From Halomonas borealis (lineage in GTDB: Bacteria; Pseudomonadota; Gammaproteobacteria; Pseudomonadales; Halomonadaceae): a stretch of 64,000 bases of DNA. The stretch lies in NCBI RefSeq assembly GCF_004798905.1, contig NZ_SDMO01000008.1, forward strand, positions 62,001 through 126,000. The letters run 5' to 3'. Made by a program: the position numbers and the translations under genes. The notes under the pieces were generated by a model that was given only the letters and a program-made list of their open reading frames with translations, was not told where the DNA came from and searched no databases. This document shows, piece by piece, positions 46,461-54,413 of the stretch (position 1 is its first letter; every line of letters starts with the position of its first letter).

Positions 46461-46928
46461 ATGCAAGGCAACCCCGAGATCATCGACGCCCTGAACGGCC
46501 TGCTCGCCGCCGAGCTGGCCGCCATGGACCAGTATTTCGTGCATGCCGAGATGTACGCCGACATGGGCCTGACCAAGCTGCACACGCGCATCGACCACGA
46601 GTTCCATGACGAGAAGGGCCATGCCCAGAAGCTGATCGAGCGCATCCTGATGCTCGAAGGCAAGCCGGATATCCACACGCGCACCGAGGTGCGCATCGGC
46701 CAGGACGTGGAAGAGATGCTCGGCTACGACCTGCAGCTCGAGTACGAGGTGGGTGATGCCCTCAAGACCGCCATCGCACTGTGCGAGCGCGAGCGCGACT
46801 TCAATACCCGTGCCATCCTGCTGCCGCTGCTCAGCGACACCGAGGAAGACCACGCCCACTGGCTGGAACAGCAGCTGCGCCTGATCAAGCTGGTCGGCCG
46901 CGAGAACTACCTGGTCGCCCAGCTGTAG
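46461..46928 (+). CDS. bfr: Bacterioferritin-family subunit lacking the haem-ligand methionine
   Basis: A 155-residue four-helix iron-storage protein. Aligned with E. coli Bfr without gaps through residue 60, the ferroxidase ligands Glu18, Glu51, His54 and Glu94 are kept, as are the late Glu and His (TEEDHAHW). The haem-binding Met52 is Lys52 (HDEKGHAQ). It should therefore oxidise and store iron but not bind the inter-subunit haem by the usual ligand pair. In bacteria with two Bfr types, one subunit often lacks this Met and may assemble with a haem-binding partner. ATG 46461 follows AGGAAG. Confidence 0.9.
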   Translation: MQGNPEIIDALNGLLAAELAAMDQYFVHAEMYADMGLTKLHTRIDHEFHDEKGHAQKLIERILMLEGKPDIHTRTEVRIGQDVEEMLGYDLQLEYEVGDALKTAIALCERERDFNTRAILLPLLSDTEEDHAHWLEQQLRLIKLVGRENYLVAQL

Positions 46929-46936
46929 GCCGCGCT

Positions 46937-47485
46937 TCAGCCGCCGCCGGTCAGCCCATAGCGAAGGGCGGCACGGCGCAGGCGCCAGACGGTGATCAGG
47001 TTGGTCACGAGGATCAGCGTCTCGGCGAGGGTGCCACCGATGGAGCCCGCCAGCAGGTTGCTGATGATCCAGCAGCAAGCCGCCGCGGCCAGCAGCGCGC
47101 GCATGGCGATGCCGCGCAGCATGAACATGCCGTAGGTGCCCAGCAGGCCGGCCAGCAGCGCCGGCACGTCGCGCCACCCGCTCCAGGTGAGCGCGGCCAC
47201 CACCAGGGTCGCGGCCAGCATCGCCGCCATCACGGCACCGTTGCCCGGGTAACGGCGTACCAGGGCGATGCGCAGCACGATCAGCGCCGAGATGCTCGCC
47301 GCCACCCAGCTCTGAAACAGCGCGAACTGGGCGGCGAAGGCCAGGTTGGCGACCAGCAGCAGGGCGAACAGCCGGTCGTCGCGCCGGCTGGCGAAACCGG
47401 CCACACACAGCGCCAAGGCCACCAGGCTGACGCCCTGCCCCAGCCACTCTCTCACCGCCATCCCGCTCAAGCCGATCTCGTCCAT
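46937..47485 (-). CDS. YgjV-family inner membrane protein
   Basis: A 182-residue protein with five to six hydrophobic helices and the YgjV (PF10688) layout: LVANLAFAAQFALF followed by RIALVRRYP, then LGTYGMFMLRGIAMR and LVTNLITVWRL. Its function is unknown. ATG 47485 follows GAGAGG. It converges with bfr, ending eight bases from it. Confidence 0.75.
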   Translation of the reverse strand: MDEIGLSGMAVREWLGQGVSLVALALCVAGFASRRDDRLFALLLVANLAFAAQFALFQSWVAASISALIVLRIALVRRYPGNGAVMAAMLAATLVVAALTWSGWRDVPALLAGLLGTYGMFMLRGIAMRALLAAAACCWIISNLLAGSIGGTLAETLILVTNLITVWRLRRAALRYGLTGGG

Positions 47486-47574
47486 GCCTGCCTCTCTGTG
47501 CCGCGACGGCTCAGGCTAGCATGCCGAAGCGCATCCGCGAGACGCCCGCCGGGGCATGGCCCTTCGCTTGGCTC

Positions 47575-47603
47575 TGGTCAGCTCGGCACCGAAGCGATAG
47601 AAT
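47575..47603 (+). promoter_or_regulatory. Predicted promoter for a small RNA
   Basis: TGGTCA (47575-47580, four of six to consensus) and TAGAAT (47598-47603, five of six) are separated by exactly 17 bp on the plus strand. There is no protein-coding gene downstream before a strong plus-strand terminator at 47667-47700. Confidence 0.45.
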
Positions 47604-47609
47604 TGTTAG

Positions 47610-47700
47610 GTAGCGAATTATGATACGGCTAGCACTGCCGCATGGTTGGCTGTTTTGTTCGATTTCGGGCCGGCCTCCACCAGGAGGCCGGCCCTTTTTT
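47610..47700 (+). ncRNA. Candidate Hfq-type small RNA
   Basis: About 90 nt between a promoter-like sequence and an intrinsic terminator. In order: a 5' A/U-rich segment, a small hairpin CGGC-7-GCCG (47626-47640), a U-rich unpaired linker (UGUUUUGUUCGAUUUC, 47651-47666), then a perfect 12-bp stem (47667-47678 and 47683-47694) with loop ACCA and six U. That layout is typical of Hfq-binding regulatory RNAs. Both flanking genes are on the minus strand, so the plus-oriented terminator has no protein gene to serve. No known sRNA family was recognised. Confidence 0.55.
47667..47700 (+). terminator. Strong intrinsic terminator on the plus strand
   Basis: Perfect 12-bp G/C stem with a four-base loop and a run of six T at 47695-47700. 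On the minus strand the stem is not followed by U, so it is one-directional. Confidence 0.85.
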
Positions 47701-47725
47701 CGCGCGCCATGACGCTGCCGACCGG

Positions 47726-48082
47726 CTAGCCCGGACGCTGTGCGAGAGCCTCGCGGAAGGTCGAATGCCAGGCCTCGGCGCGGGCCGCCGGCGCGTCCGG
47801 GAAGCGACCCAGCGCCACGGCCAGCTCGAAGAAGCCGGCGCCCGGCAGGCCTTCGCCCTGGCGGCTGACCACCAGCGCGGCGATGAAGGGGCGGCCCGCC
47901 GCGGCGTCTTCCTTCATCAGCTGTTCCAGGGCGAGCGCCACGCGGCGTATGGTGCGCGGCGGGGTGAGCTCGAGGGCCTCGGCGAGCTGCTGGTAGGTCA
48001 CCGGCAGCGCGGCCTCGGGAGCCGCCTGGAGCCATCGGCGGGCGCGCTCGGGCAGCGTGGCATCGGTATCGCTGAGGGGCAT
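47726..48082 (-). CDS. Hypothetical protein, possible winged helix
   Basis: A 118-residue soluble protein. The middle (VTYQQLAEALELTPPRTIRR) looks like a small helix-turn-helix, followed by an amphipathic helix and a beta-rich end (FIAALVVSRQGEGLPGAGFF). It may bind nucleic acid, but no family can be named. ATG 48082 has AGGAG upstream; the longer reading frame to 48151 is unsupported. Codon use is normal for the genome. Confidence 0.6.
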   Translation of the reverse strand: MPLSDTDATLPERARRWLQAAPEAALPVTYQQLAEALELTPPRTIRRVALALEQLMKEDAAAGRPFIAALVVSRQGEGLPGAGFFELAVALGRFPDAPAARAEAWHSTFREALAQRPG

Positions 48083-48262
48083 CGGGTCTCTCCTGTCGAG
48101 GGAAGCGGGCCAGCGGCAGGCACCGAGCGGGAATGATGCCGCCCACGGCACGGCGCGTCGAGGGCTCGGCGAAAAGCCCGGCGCCGACTGGCCGCGTGCG
48201 CCCGGGTGGCGTAACCTGCGGCCTCGTTTCCCCGGCCATCACCCCCAGAGAGGAGCGGCGCC

Positions 48263-48478
48263 TTGCAACCCGAGGACCTGCAACGCCTGGTCACCCAGCG
48301 CATGCCCTTCGGCAAGTACGAAGGGACACTGATCGCCGATCTTCCCGGCCCCTATCTCGCCTGGTTCGCCCGCGAGGGCTTTCCCGACAGCCAGATAGGC
48401 CGGCTGCTGCAGCTGATGCACGAGGTCGACCATAACGGCCTGAACGAACTGCTGGAACCGCTGCGCCAGCGCCGCTGA
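48263..48478 (+). CDS. DUF3820 family protein
   Basis: A 71-residue protein with the DUF3820 pattern MPFGKYEGTLIADLPGPYLAWFAREGF, quoted here only as its key parts (MPFGKYEG and YLAWFAREGF), and the ending MHEVDHNGL. The family is annotated as a putative quorum-sensing-regulated virulence factor, but its activity is unknown. The start is TTG 48263, with GAGGAG upstream. It precedes arfB by 31 bp and is probably co-transcribed with it. Confidence 0.85.
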   Translation: MQPEDLQRLVTQRMPFGKYEGTLIADLPGPYLAWFAREGFPDSQIGRLLQLMHEVDHNGLNELLEPLRQRR

Positions 48479-48509
48479 TCGCTCCCGCCACGCCAACCGC
48501 GAGGACCCC

Positions 48510-48923
48510 ATGCTGCGCATCTCCAACTCCGTGGAACTGCCCGACCACGACATCGAGATTCATCAGATCCGCGCCCAGGGCGCGGGCGGGCAAAACGTCA
48601 ACAAGGTCGCCTCGGCGGTGCACCTGCGCTTCGACATCCCGGCCTCCAGCCTGCCGGCGTTCTACCAGGAGCGCCTGATGGCGCTCTCCGACCAGCGCAT
48701 CACCAAGGAAGGGGTGATCGTCATCAAGGCCCAGGAACACCGCACCCTGGAGCTCAACAAGGAGGATGCGCTGAACCGCCTGCGCGAGCTGATTCGCCGG
48801 GCCATCCAGCAGCGCAAGACCCGCAAGCCGACCAAGCCCACCAAGGGCTCCCAGCGGCGCCGTGTCGACAAGAAGGTCAAGAAGGGCAAGACCAAGGCGC
48901 TGCGCGGCAAGGTGACACCCTAG
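48510..48923 (+). CDS. arfB: Alternative ribosome-rescue factor ArfB (peptidyl-tRNA hydrolase)
   Basis: A 137-residue class-I release-factor-like protein. The catalytic GGQ motif is at Gly26-Gly27-Gln28 (RAQGAGGQNVNK), and the C-terminus is a basic tail rich in Lys, Arg and Thr (RKPTKPTKGSQRRR) that enters the mRNA channel of stalled ribosomes. It hydrolyses peptidyl-tRNA on non-stop ribosomes. Its stop codon TAG is part of the CTAG end of a palindromic repeat. Confidence 0.95.
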   Translation: MLRISNSVELPDHDIEIHQIRAQGAGGQNVNKVASAVHLRFDIPASSLPAFYQERLMALSDQRITKEGVIVIKAQEHRTLELNKEDALNRLRELIRRAIQQRKTRKPTKPTKGSQRRRVDKKVKKGKTKALRGKVTP

Positions 48924-49066
48924 GCTTTGTCTGAAAAGTCGGCGAGCAAAGGTTAGACAAGGCAAAAATCAGCGAGAAGCCGGAGTTTACGGCGTGTAAA
49001 TGAGGACTTTGAGCTGATTTTTAACGCCGTGTAGCCGAGCGCAGACAGTTTTCAGACATTGCCTAG
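48920..49066. repeat. 147-bp palindromic repeat element, best-preserved copy
   Basis: The ends form a terminal inverted repeat of about 20 bp: CTAGGCTTTGTCTGAAAAGT against CTAGGCAATGTCTGAAAACT on the other strand (17 of 20 match). Inside are AAAAATCAGC paired with GCTGATTTTT and a central TTTAC-5-GTAAA hairpin. It is related along its whole length to 16672-16817 and at its left end to 18152-18178. There is no open frame. It may be a MITE-like element or a structured RNA at transcript ends. Confidence 0.85.
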
Positions 49067-49102
49067 ACCGACGACACCGGCCGGCGCAGGGTGCCGGCGG
49101 CA

Positions 49103-49118
49103 TGGCATGCCCCTTGCT
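49103..49118 (+). promoter_or_regulatory. Sigma-54-like promoter
   Basis: TGGCATG-CCCC-TTGCT fits the -24/-12 consensus TGGCAYR-N4-TTGCW, with GG and GC exactly ten bases apart. It is on the plus strand 129 bp before the secreted-protein gene at 49247. No sigma-54 activator gene is adjacent. Confidence 0.5.
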
Positions 49119-49246
49119 CATGCAGGCGTCGGCGCCCCCGGCGCATGGTGCATAACCCGGCGTGACTTTCCGCCGGGGCTTAGTACTATGACGCGGGTGC
49201 CTCGCGCACTGCACACCACGATTCCAATACGCAAGGGAACCGACAC

Positions 49247-49930
49247 ATGCTGTCATCGAATCATCGCAAGGCTGCGCTGGTGGCCCTGCCACTGTTCTTC
49301 CTCAGCGCCGGCGCCCAGGCGCTGGACTGGCAGGCCGCCCCCACCTACGGCACCGTAAGCCTCGCCTCGGGCTTCCAGCCCGACCCCCACATGACCTCAC
49401 TCACCGCCGGCGGCAATCGCCCGGCCGGCGAGGCAGGCCCCAACTGCAGTGGCTTCGTCAGCGGCGAGCCCGACCTCGATCTCAACTTCGAAGCCGGCCA
49501 GTACGCCCTCAACCTCTACGCCAAGGCCTCCGCCGACATCACCCTGGTGGTCTATGACGCCGCCGGCAACTGGCATTGCAACGACGACTACTCCAGCGCG
49601 TCCGGCACTAATCCGGGCATCACCTGGAGCAACCCTCCTTCGGGCAACTACAACATCTGGGTCGGTACCTACGAGTCGGGCAGCCTGCCCGAGGCGGTGC
49701 TCTACGTCTCGGAGGCGGGCCCCGCCCGGGGTGATAGCGCGGCTTCCACCACTGCCACCCACGGCATCGCCTGGGGCGACAACACCAGCCAGTGGGCCAA
49801 CGACGGCGAATGCGACGACCCTCGCTTCGCAGGCCCTGGCGCGCACTCGCTCAATATCGACGAGGATCGCTACCACGACGCCAACGATTGCCGCGCCCTC
49901 CACGAGCAGGGCCAGCTCTATCTGAAATGA
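49247..49930 (+). CDS. Secreted protein with pre-peptidase-like and Cys-rich C-terminal regions
   Basis: A 227-residue exported protein. The signal peptide is residues 1 to about 25 (LVALPLFFLSAGAQA). The first mature part (CSGFVSGEPDLDLNFEAG...YALNLYAKASADITLVV) resembles the beta-sandwich of bacterial pre-peptidase C-terminal domains. The last 55 residues contain WANDGECDDPRFAGPG and YHDANDCRALHEQG, a small Cys-pair module also found at the end of secreted trypsin-like peptidases. No protease domain is present. It is likely extracellular or periplasmic. ATG 49247 has only a weak ribosome site. Confidence 0.75.
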   Translation: MLSSNHRKAALVALPLFFLSAGAQALDWQAAPTYGTVSLASGFQPDPHMTSLTAGGNRPAGEAGPNCSGFVSGEPDLDLNFEAGQYALNLYAKASADITLVVYDAAGNWHCNDDYSSASGTNPGITWSNPPSGNYNIWVGTYESGSLPEAVLYVSEAGPARGDSAASTTATHGIAWGDNTSQWANDGECDDPRFAGPGAHSLNIDEDRYHDANDCRALHEQGQLYLK

Positions 49931-49942
49931 TCGCCTGGCACG

Positions 49943-49968
49943 CATGACCGCCCTGCCGGGCGGTCATG
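49943..49968. terminator. Hairpin between convergent genes
   Basis: CATGACCGCCC and GGGCGGTCATG form a perfect 11-bp stem with loop TGCC, 13 bp past the secreted-protein stop. It lies in front of the convergent DUF3581 gene. Confidence 0.65.
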
Positions 49969-50002
49969 GCACGGCTCCGCGGGTAGGCAGGCTCCGAAGG
50001 GC

Positions 50003-50716
50003 TCAGGCCTCGGCTTCGTGGGCCGCCTTGAGGCGATAGAACTCCTCGACCACACCATCCATGACGCCGGCGTCGTAGTCGCAAAGGCCGCTCACCACGA
50101 GCTTCTTGGAGCCGGTCCCCACCTCTTCCCCGGCGGCCACGATGCGAAACTCGAGCAGCGCATCGGCACGCTTGCCGATCACCTTCAGCGAGGCGTCGGC
50201 TAGCTCGAGGCCCGGGGCGATGCCGTCCAGGCGCTCCAGCGAGAAGCCCATGCTGTCGTAGATCACCAGCGGCCGCTTGGGATTGAACATCACCCCGCTG
50301 TCTTCCATCAGCGGCTTCAGGTAGTGCGGGAAGTTCTTGCCGGAGAACGCCACGTAGCAGCGCGTGAAGGCCTCGACGACGGCCTCGTCGTGGGTGACGT
50401 CGCCGCCGCGCTCCACTTCGAGATAGCACTTTCCGCCATCGTCGCGGACCCGAATGCGGCCATCATCGTCTTCGTCGAAGGAAAGCGGCACCCCGGCCCC
50501 GACCATGCTCAGGAAGCGGAAGGTCATGCGCTGGGAGAGGCCGAAACGCGCCAGCACCAGGGCGAACAGCAGGTCACCGGGTACGCAGAAGCGTCGCGCA
50601 TCCGGATTATGGATGGGATTGAAGTCACCGGCGACGCGCTTGGCGAAGCGGCTCGCCTGCTCTGCCGTGATGCAGAACCGCGAATCCGGGCGCGAATGGT
50701 AATCATCGAGAAACAT
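50003..50716 (-). CDS. DUF3581 family protein, hot-dog-like fold
   Basis: A 237-residue protein of the DUF3581 family. The segment AKRVAGDFNPIHNPDARRF followed by CVPGDLLFALVL resembles the substrate-side helix of MaoC-type hot-dog hydratases (FNPxH, then VPGxLxxAL), suggesting an acyl-thioester fold, but no enzyme activity is established. ATG 50716 is chosen because the protein core begins MFLDDYHSRPDS; sequence further upstream is not coding-like. It is transcribed alone. Confidence 0.8.
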   Translation of the reverse strand: MFLDDYHSRPDSRFCITAEQASRFAKRVAGDFNPIHNPDARRFCVPGDLLFALVLARFGLSQRMTFRFLSMVGAGVPLSFDEDDDGRIRVRDDGGKCYLEVERGGDVTHDEAVVEAFTRCYVAFSGKNFPHYLKPLMEDSGVMFNPKRPLVIYDSMGFSLERLDGIAPGLELADASLKVIGKRADALLEFRIVAAGEEVGTGSKKLVVSGLCDYDAGVMDGVVEEFYRLKAAHEAEA

Positions 50717-50951
50717 GCGTCGAGAGCCTGCCCTGAAGTCATTGGCTTGCGATTCCGGCCATGGCCGGAAGGGCCAGATGATGCCACAAAATTTCCCTCT
50801 TCGGGCGCCCAATCCCGACGCCATGCCTGGCGGCGCGTGGATTTTTTTCGCTATCCCCTACCAAAGGGGCAATCCCGTCGGCGACATGGCTCAGTACGCT
50901 GGTAGGTGACTCAGCACCTTCCTGGATGCCTCATACTCGCTTCGCTACCGG

Positions 50952-52439
50952 ATGATCGTTGCCATGCAGACACCCCACCGCACGCCGCCCTCCCCTCGTG
51001 CTCATGCCGCCCGCTGGCTGACCCTGGCGCCCTTGCTCCTGCTTGCCGCCCCCGCCGCGGCCGCCACCGGCGCGCTCGACCTGACGCAGTCGTTCGTCGG
51101 CGCCCTGGCGGTGGTGATCTTCGTGCTGGCCTATGCCCTGGTCATGGCCGAGGAAAAGATCCACATGCGCAAGTCCAAGCCGGTGCTGGTGGCGGCCGGC
51201 ATCATCTGGGGATTGATCGGCTGGGTCTATGTGCAGGCCGGCATGTCGAGCGAATCCGAACAGGCCTTCCGCCTCACCTTGCTCGAGTTCACCGAGCTGA
51301 TGTTGTTCCTGCTGGTGGCGATGACCTACATCAACGCCATGGAGGAACGCGGCGTGTTCGATGCCTTGCGCGCCTGGATGGTGCGCAAGGGCTTCAGCTA
51401 CCGGACCCTGTTCTGGATGACCGGCCTGCTGTCGTTCGTGATCTCGCCGGTGGCCGACAACCTGACCACGGCGCTGCTGATGTGCGCGGTGGTCACCAAG
51501 GTCGCCGAGGGCGACAAGGCCTTCATCAACCTGGCCTGCATCAACATCGTGGTGGCCGCCAACGCCGGCGGCGCCTTCAGCCCCTTCGGCGACATCACCA
51601 CGCTGATGGTGTGGCAGGCCGGCATCGTGCATTTCCAGGAGTTCTTCGCCCTGCTGGTGCCGGCGCTGGTGAACTTCCTGATCCCCGCCACGGTGATGAG
51701 CCTGTTCATCGAGAATCGCGTCCCGGCAAGCCTCGAGGAGGATGTCTTCCTCAAGCGCGGGGCCCGGCGCATCATCGTGCTGTTCCTGCTCACCGTCGGC
51801 ACCGCCGTGGCCTGCCACACCTTCCTGCATCTGCCGCCGGTGCTGGGCATGATGACCGGGCTCGGCTACCTGCAGTTCTTCGGCTACTACCTGCGTCAGA
51901 CGCTGCCACGCTCGATCGAGCGCAAGCGCACCTTCTACACCCAACGCGGCGACTGGAAGATGCTCGAGCAGCTGGGCAGCGTGGTGCCCTTCGACGTTTA
52001 CAAGCGTGTGGCACGCGCCGAGTGGGATACCCTGCTGTTCTTCTATGGGGTGGTGATGTGCGTCGGCGGCCTCGGGTTCATGGGCTATCTCGCCCTGCTC
52101 TCCGACGCCCTCTACACCGGCTGGAACGCGACCGGCGCCAACATCGTGCTCGGCATCATCTCGGCGGTGGTCGACAACATCCCGGTGATGTTCGCGGTGC
52201 TGACCATGGAGCCGGACATGTCGCACGGCCACTGGCTGCTGATCACGCTCACCGCCGGGGTCGGCGGCAGCCTGCTGTCGATCGGCTCGGCGGCCGGCGT
52301 CGCGTTGATGGGCCAGGCTCGCGGGAACTACACCTTCATGGGCCACCTGCGCTGGGCGCCGGTCATCGCGTTGGGCTATGCCGCCAGCGTGGCCACCCAC
52401 CTGTGGCTCAACGCCGGCAGCTTCGGCGTCTACAGTTGA
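50952..52439 (+). CDS. nhaD: Sodium:proton antiporter NhaD
   Basis: A 495-residue antiporter with twelve or more membrane segments after a signal-like N-terminus. Typical NhaD segments include FTELMLFLLVAMTYINAM, LSFVISPVADNLTTALLM, AANAGGAFSPFGDITTLMVW and VVDNIPVMFAVLTM, with Asp and Asn residues in the two unwound transport helices. It exports Na+ or Li+ in exchange for protons, a key function in halophiles. Two ATGs, 50952 and 50964, are possible; neither has a strong ribosome site. The leader (50825-50951) has a small CCCC...GGGG hairpin but no recognised riboswitch. Confidence 0.95.
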   Translation: MIVAMQTPHRTPPSPRAHAARWLTLAPLLLLAAPAAAATGALDLTQSFVGALAVVIFVLAYALVMAEEKIHMRKSKPVLVAAGIIWGLIGWVYVQAGMSSESEQAFRLTLLEFTELMLFLLVAMTYINAMEERGVFDALRAWMVRKGFSYRTLFWMTGLLSFVISPVADNLTTALLMCAVVTKVAEGDKAFINLACINIVVAANAGGAFSPFGDITTLMVWQAGIVHFQEFFALLVPALVNFLIPATVMSLFIENRVPASLEEDVFLKRGARRIIVLFLLTVGTAVACHTFLHLPPVLGMMTGLGYLQFFGYYLRQTLPRSIERKRTFYTQRGDWKMLEQLGSVVPFDVYKRVARAEWDTLLFFYGVVMCVGGLGFMGYLALLSDALYTGWNATGANIVLGIISAVVDNIPVMFAVLTMEPDMSHGHWLLITLTAGVGGSLLSIGSAAGVALMGQARGNYTFMGHLRWAPVIALGYAASVATHLWLNAGSFGVYS

Positions 52440-52747
52440 CGCCGGGCCGCATCGAGTCAGGCAGGCGTCCGCATGTTGCATTATCTTTTAGTCATGCACG
52501 AGATAACGGTAGACTGTGCTCAAACGATCACCGGAGCCGCCCGGCCAAGACGCTCCGAGACACATAATGACAAGATTCGCCGAGACGCCAGGGAGATAAC
52601 GCCATCGCCCCTTCGCTTCAGTCCCTCATCATCCGGACCCTGTCGCCTTCCTCTGCGGGCGGGCCGCCTGCCTGGCGTGGCACGCCGACCCATGGCCGGT
52701 GCCTCCCCGACCCCGACCGTTCGCCTTTCTCATCGGGGAGCGCCTGA
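52440..52747. other. 308-bp intergenic region before the signalling gene cluster
   Basis: It must hold the promoter of the binding-protein/porin/GGDEF-EAL group. A moderately A/T-rich patch (52473-52515) is the likeliest promoter location, but no hexamer pair is convincing. No riboswitch, terminator or gene was recognised. Confidence 0.4.
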
Positions 52748-53185
52748 ATGCGTCGGCCGCTGCTGACACTGCTGTGCTTGTGGCTGTTATGCGGGTCGGC
52801 GCCCTGGGCGCTGGCGCAGGACGAAGGGGCGGTCGTGTTGATCGCCCACCCGGGCGTCACGACCCAGCACCTGACCCGCGACACCGCCCGTGCCCTGTTC
52901 GCCATGCGCCAGCGCACCTGGCCGGACGGCCAGGCCGCGCGCATCTTCGTACTGCCCAACCGCGACCCGGTGCACGCACGCTTCGTCAAGCAACGCCTGT
53001 CCGTGTATCCCCATCAGCTGCAGCTATCCTGGGACCGCGTCGTCTTCTCCGGCACAGGCCAGGCCCCCGAACGTGTCATGAGCCAGGCCACTATGCTCGA
53101 GCGCATCGCCACGACCCCAGGTGCCCTGGGCTATCTGGAAAGGGAGAAACTGGATGACCGCGTCCATGTTATCGCCATGGAGTAA
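52748..53185 (+). CDS. Periplasmic phosphate-binding-protein-like single-lobe protein
   Basis: A 145-residue exported protein. Its signal peptide is residues 1 to about 23 (LLTLLCLWLLCGSAPWALA). The mature part matches one lobe of PstS-like binding proteins: RDTARALFAMRQRTWPDG, PNRDPVHARFVKQRL, and ATTPGALGYLEREKL. At about half the usual size it cannot enclose a ligand like a full PstS, so it may be a sensor or adaptor. GGGGAG lies upstream of ATG 52748. It overlaps the porin gene by 32 bases. Confidence 0.75.
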   Translation: MRRPLLTLLCLWLLCGSAPWALAQDEGAVVLIAHPGVTTQHLTRDTARALFAMRQRTWPDGQAARIFVLPNRDPVHARFVKQRLSVYPHQLQLSWDRVVFSGTGQAPERVMSQATMLERIATTPGALGYLEREKLDDRVHVIAME

Positions 53186-54368
53186 ACCACGCCGTCGCCG
53201 AAGCCTCGGCGCGATGCTGCTGGTCGCCGCCGTCCCGGCCCATGCCGAGGACGACGGGGTACTGGACACGCTCCAGCTGCATGGTTTTTTGAGCCAGGCC
53301 CTGGTGGTCACCGATGATAACGACGTCTTCGGCCCCAGTAGCGACGGCGGCAGCCTGGAATTCACCGAGATCGGCGCCAACGTGTCGCTACGCCCCCACG
53401 AGGACGTGCTGATCGCCGCCCAGGTGCTCAGCCGACGGGCCGGCGGCGAGCGCGGCGACGCCGAGCCGAAGCTGGACTACGGGCTGATCGACTATCAACT
53501 GCAGTCGAACCAGCAGCGCAATGTCGGCGTGCAGCTGGGCCGCTTCAAGAACCCCTTCGGCTTCTACAATCAGACCCGGGACGTGGCCTTCACCCGGCCC
53601 GGCATCCTGCTCCCGCAGTCGATTTACTTCGACCGCACCCGCTCGCTGGCGCTGTCGGGCGACGGCCTCAGCGTGTATCACGAGGAACACCTGGCGAACG
53701 GCACGCTGCGCAGCCAGATCGGCTTCGGCCGGAGCCGGGTCGAGGATGACGTGGACCGCACCCTCGGGATGGAACGTCTCCCCGGGGCCTTCGAGCCCGA
53801 CACCTCGGCCATCGGCCAGATTCGTTATGAACACGATGGCGGGCGTATCATCACCGCCCTCAGCGCCGCCGACGCGAACGCCGGCTATGACTCCCCGGGC
53901 GACTTCCCCGGGGACGGCAAGTTCCAGTTCCAGCCCTGGGTATTCTCCTTCCAGTACAACCAGGAACTGTGGAGCCTGACCGCCGAGTATGCCATTCGCC
54001 AACTCTCCCTGGAGGGCTTCAACGGCATCGCGGACACGCAGAAAACGGGGGAAAGCTGGTACCTGCAGTATCAGCGACGCTTCCTCGACGACTGGCAGTG
54101 GCTGGTACGCTACGACCACCTGGTCAACGATCGCGACGACCCTTCCGGCAATGATTACGCCGCCGCCGGTGCCGGCCCGGGTTATTCACAGTTCGCCAAG
54201 GACTGGACCCTCGGTCTGCAATGGCGGCTGACGCCCCGGGTCCTGTTGTCCGGCGAATACCACTATATCGATGGCACCGCCTGGTTACCGCCCCAGGACG
54301 ACCTCGATCCATCCGAGACGGAGCGTTACTGGAACATGCTGCTGTTCCAGGTCGCGCTGCGCTTCTAG
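53154..54368 (+). CDS. Outer-membrane porin-like beta-barrel protein
   Basis: A 404-residue exported protein. A basic N-terminus and hydrophobic helix (SLGAMLLVAAVPAHA) are followed by alternating beta-strands: LQLHGFLSQALVVTDD, GVQLGRFKNPFGFYNQTRD, and a final strand ending LLFQVALRF with terminal Phe, the outer-membrane assembly signal. It resembles putative porins found next to half-size binding proteins. It starts inside the previous gene at ATG 53154 with GGGAG upstream, so the two are translationally coupled. The cargo is unknown. Confidence 0.8.
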   Translation: MTASMLSPWSKPRRRRSLGAMLLVAAVPAHAEDDGVLDTLQLHGFLSQALVVTDDNDVFGPSSDGGSLEFTEIGANVSLRPHEDVLIAAQVLSRRAGGERGDAEPKLDYGLIDYQLQSNQQRNVGVQLGRFKNPFGFYNQTRDVAFTRPGILLPQSIYFDRTRSLALSGDGLSVYHEEHLANGTLRSQIGFGRSRVEDDVDRTLGMERLPGAFEPDTSAIGQIRYEHDGGRIITALSAADANAGYDSPGDFPGDGKFQFQPWVFSFQYNQELWSLTAEYAIRQLSLEGFNGIADTQKTGESWYLQYQRRFLDDWQWLVRYDHLVNDRDDPSGNDYAAAGAGPGYSQFAKDWTLGLQWRLTPRVLLSGEYHYIDGTAWLPPQDDLDPSETERYWNMLLFQVALRF

Positions 54369-54413
54369 GCCTTCTCCGAGCGTATCCCCCAGACGACCCA
54401 AGGAACCGGAGAG

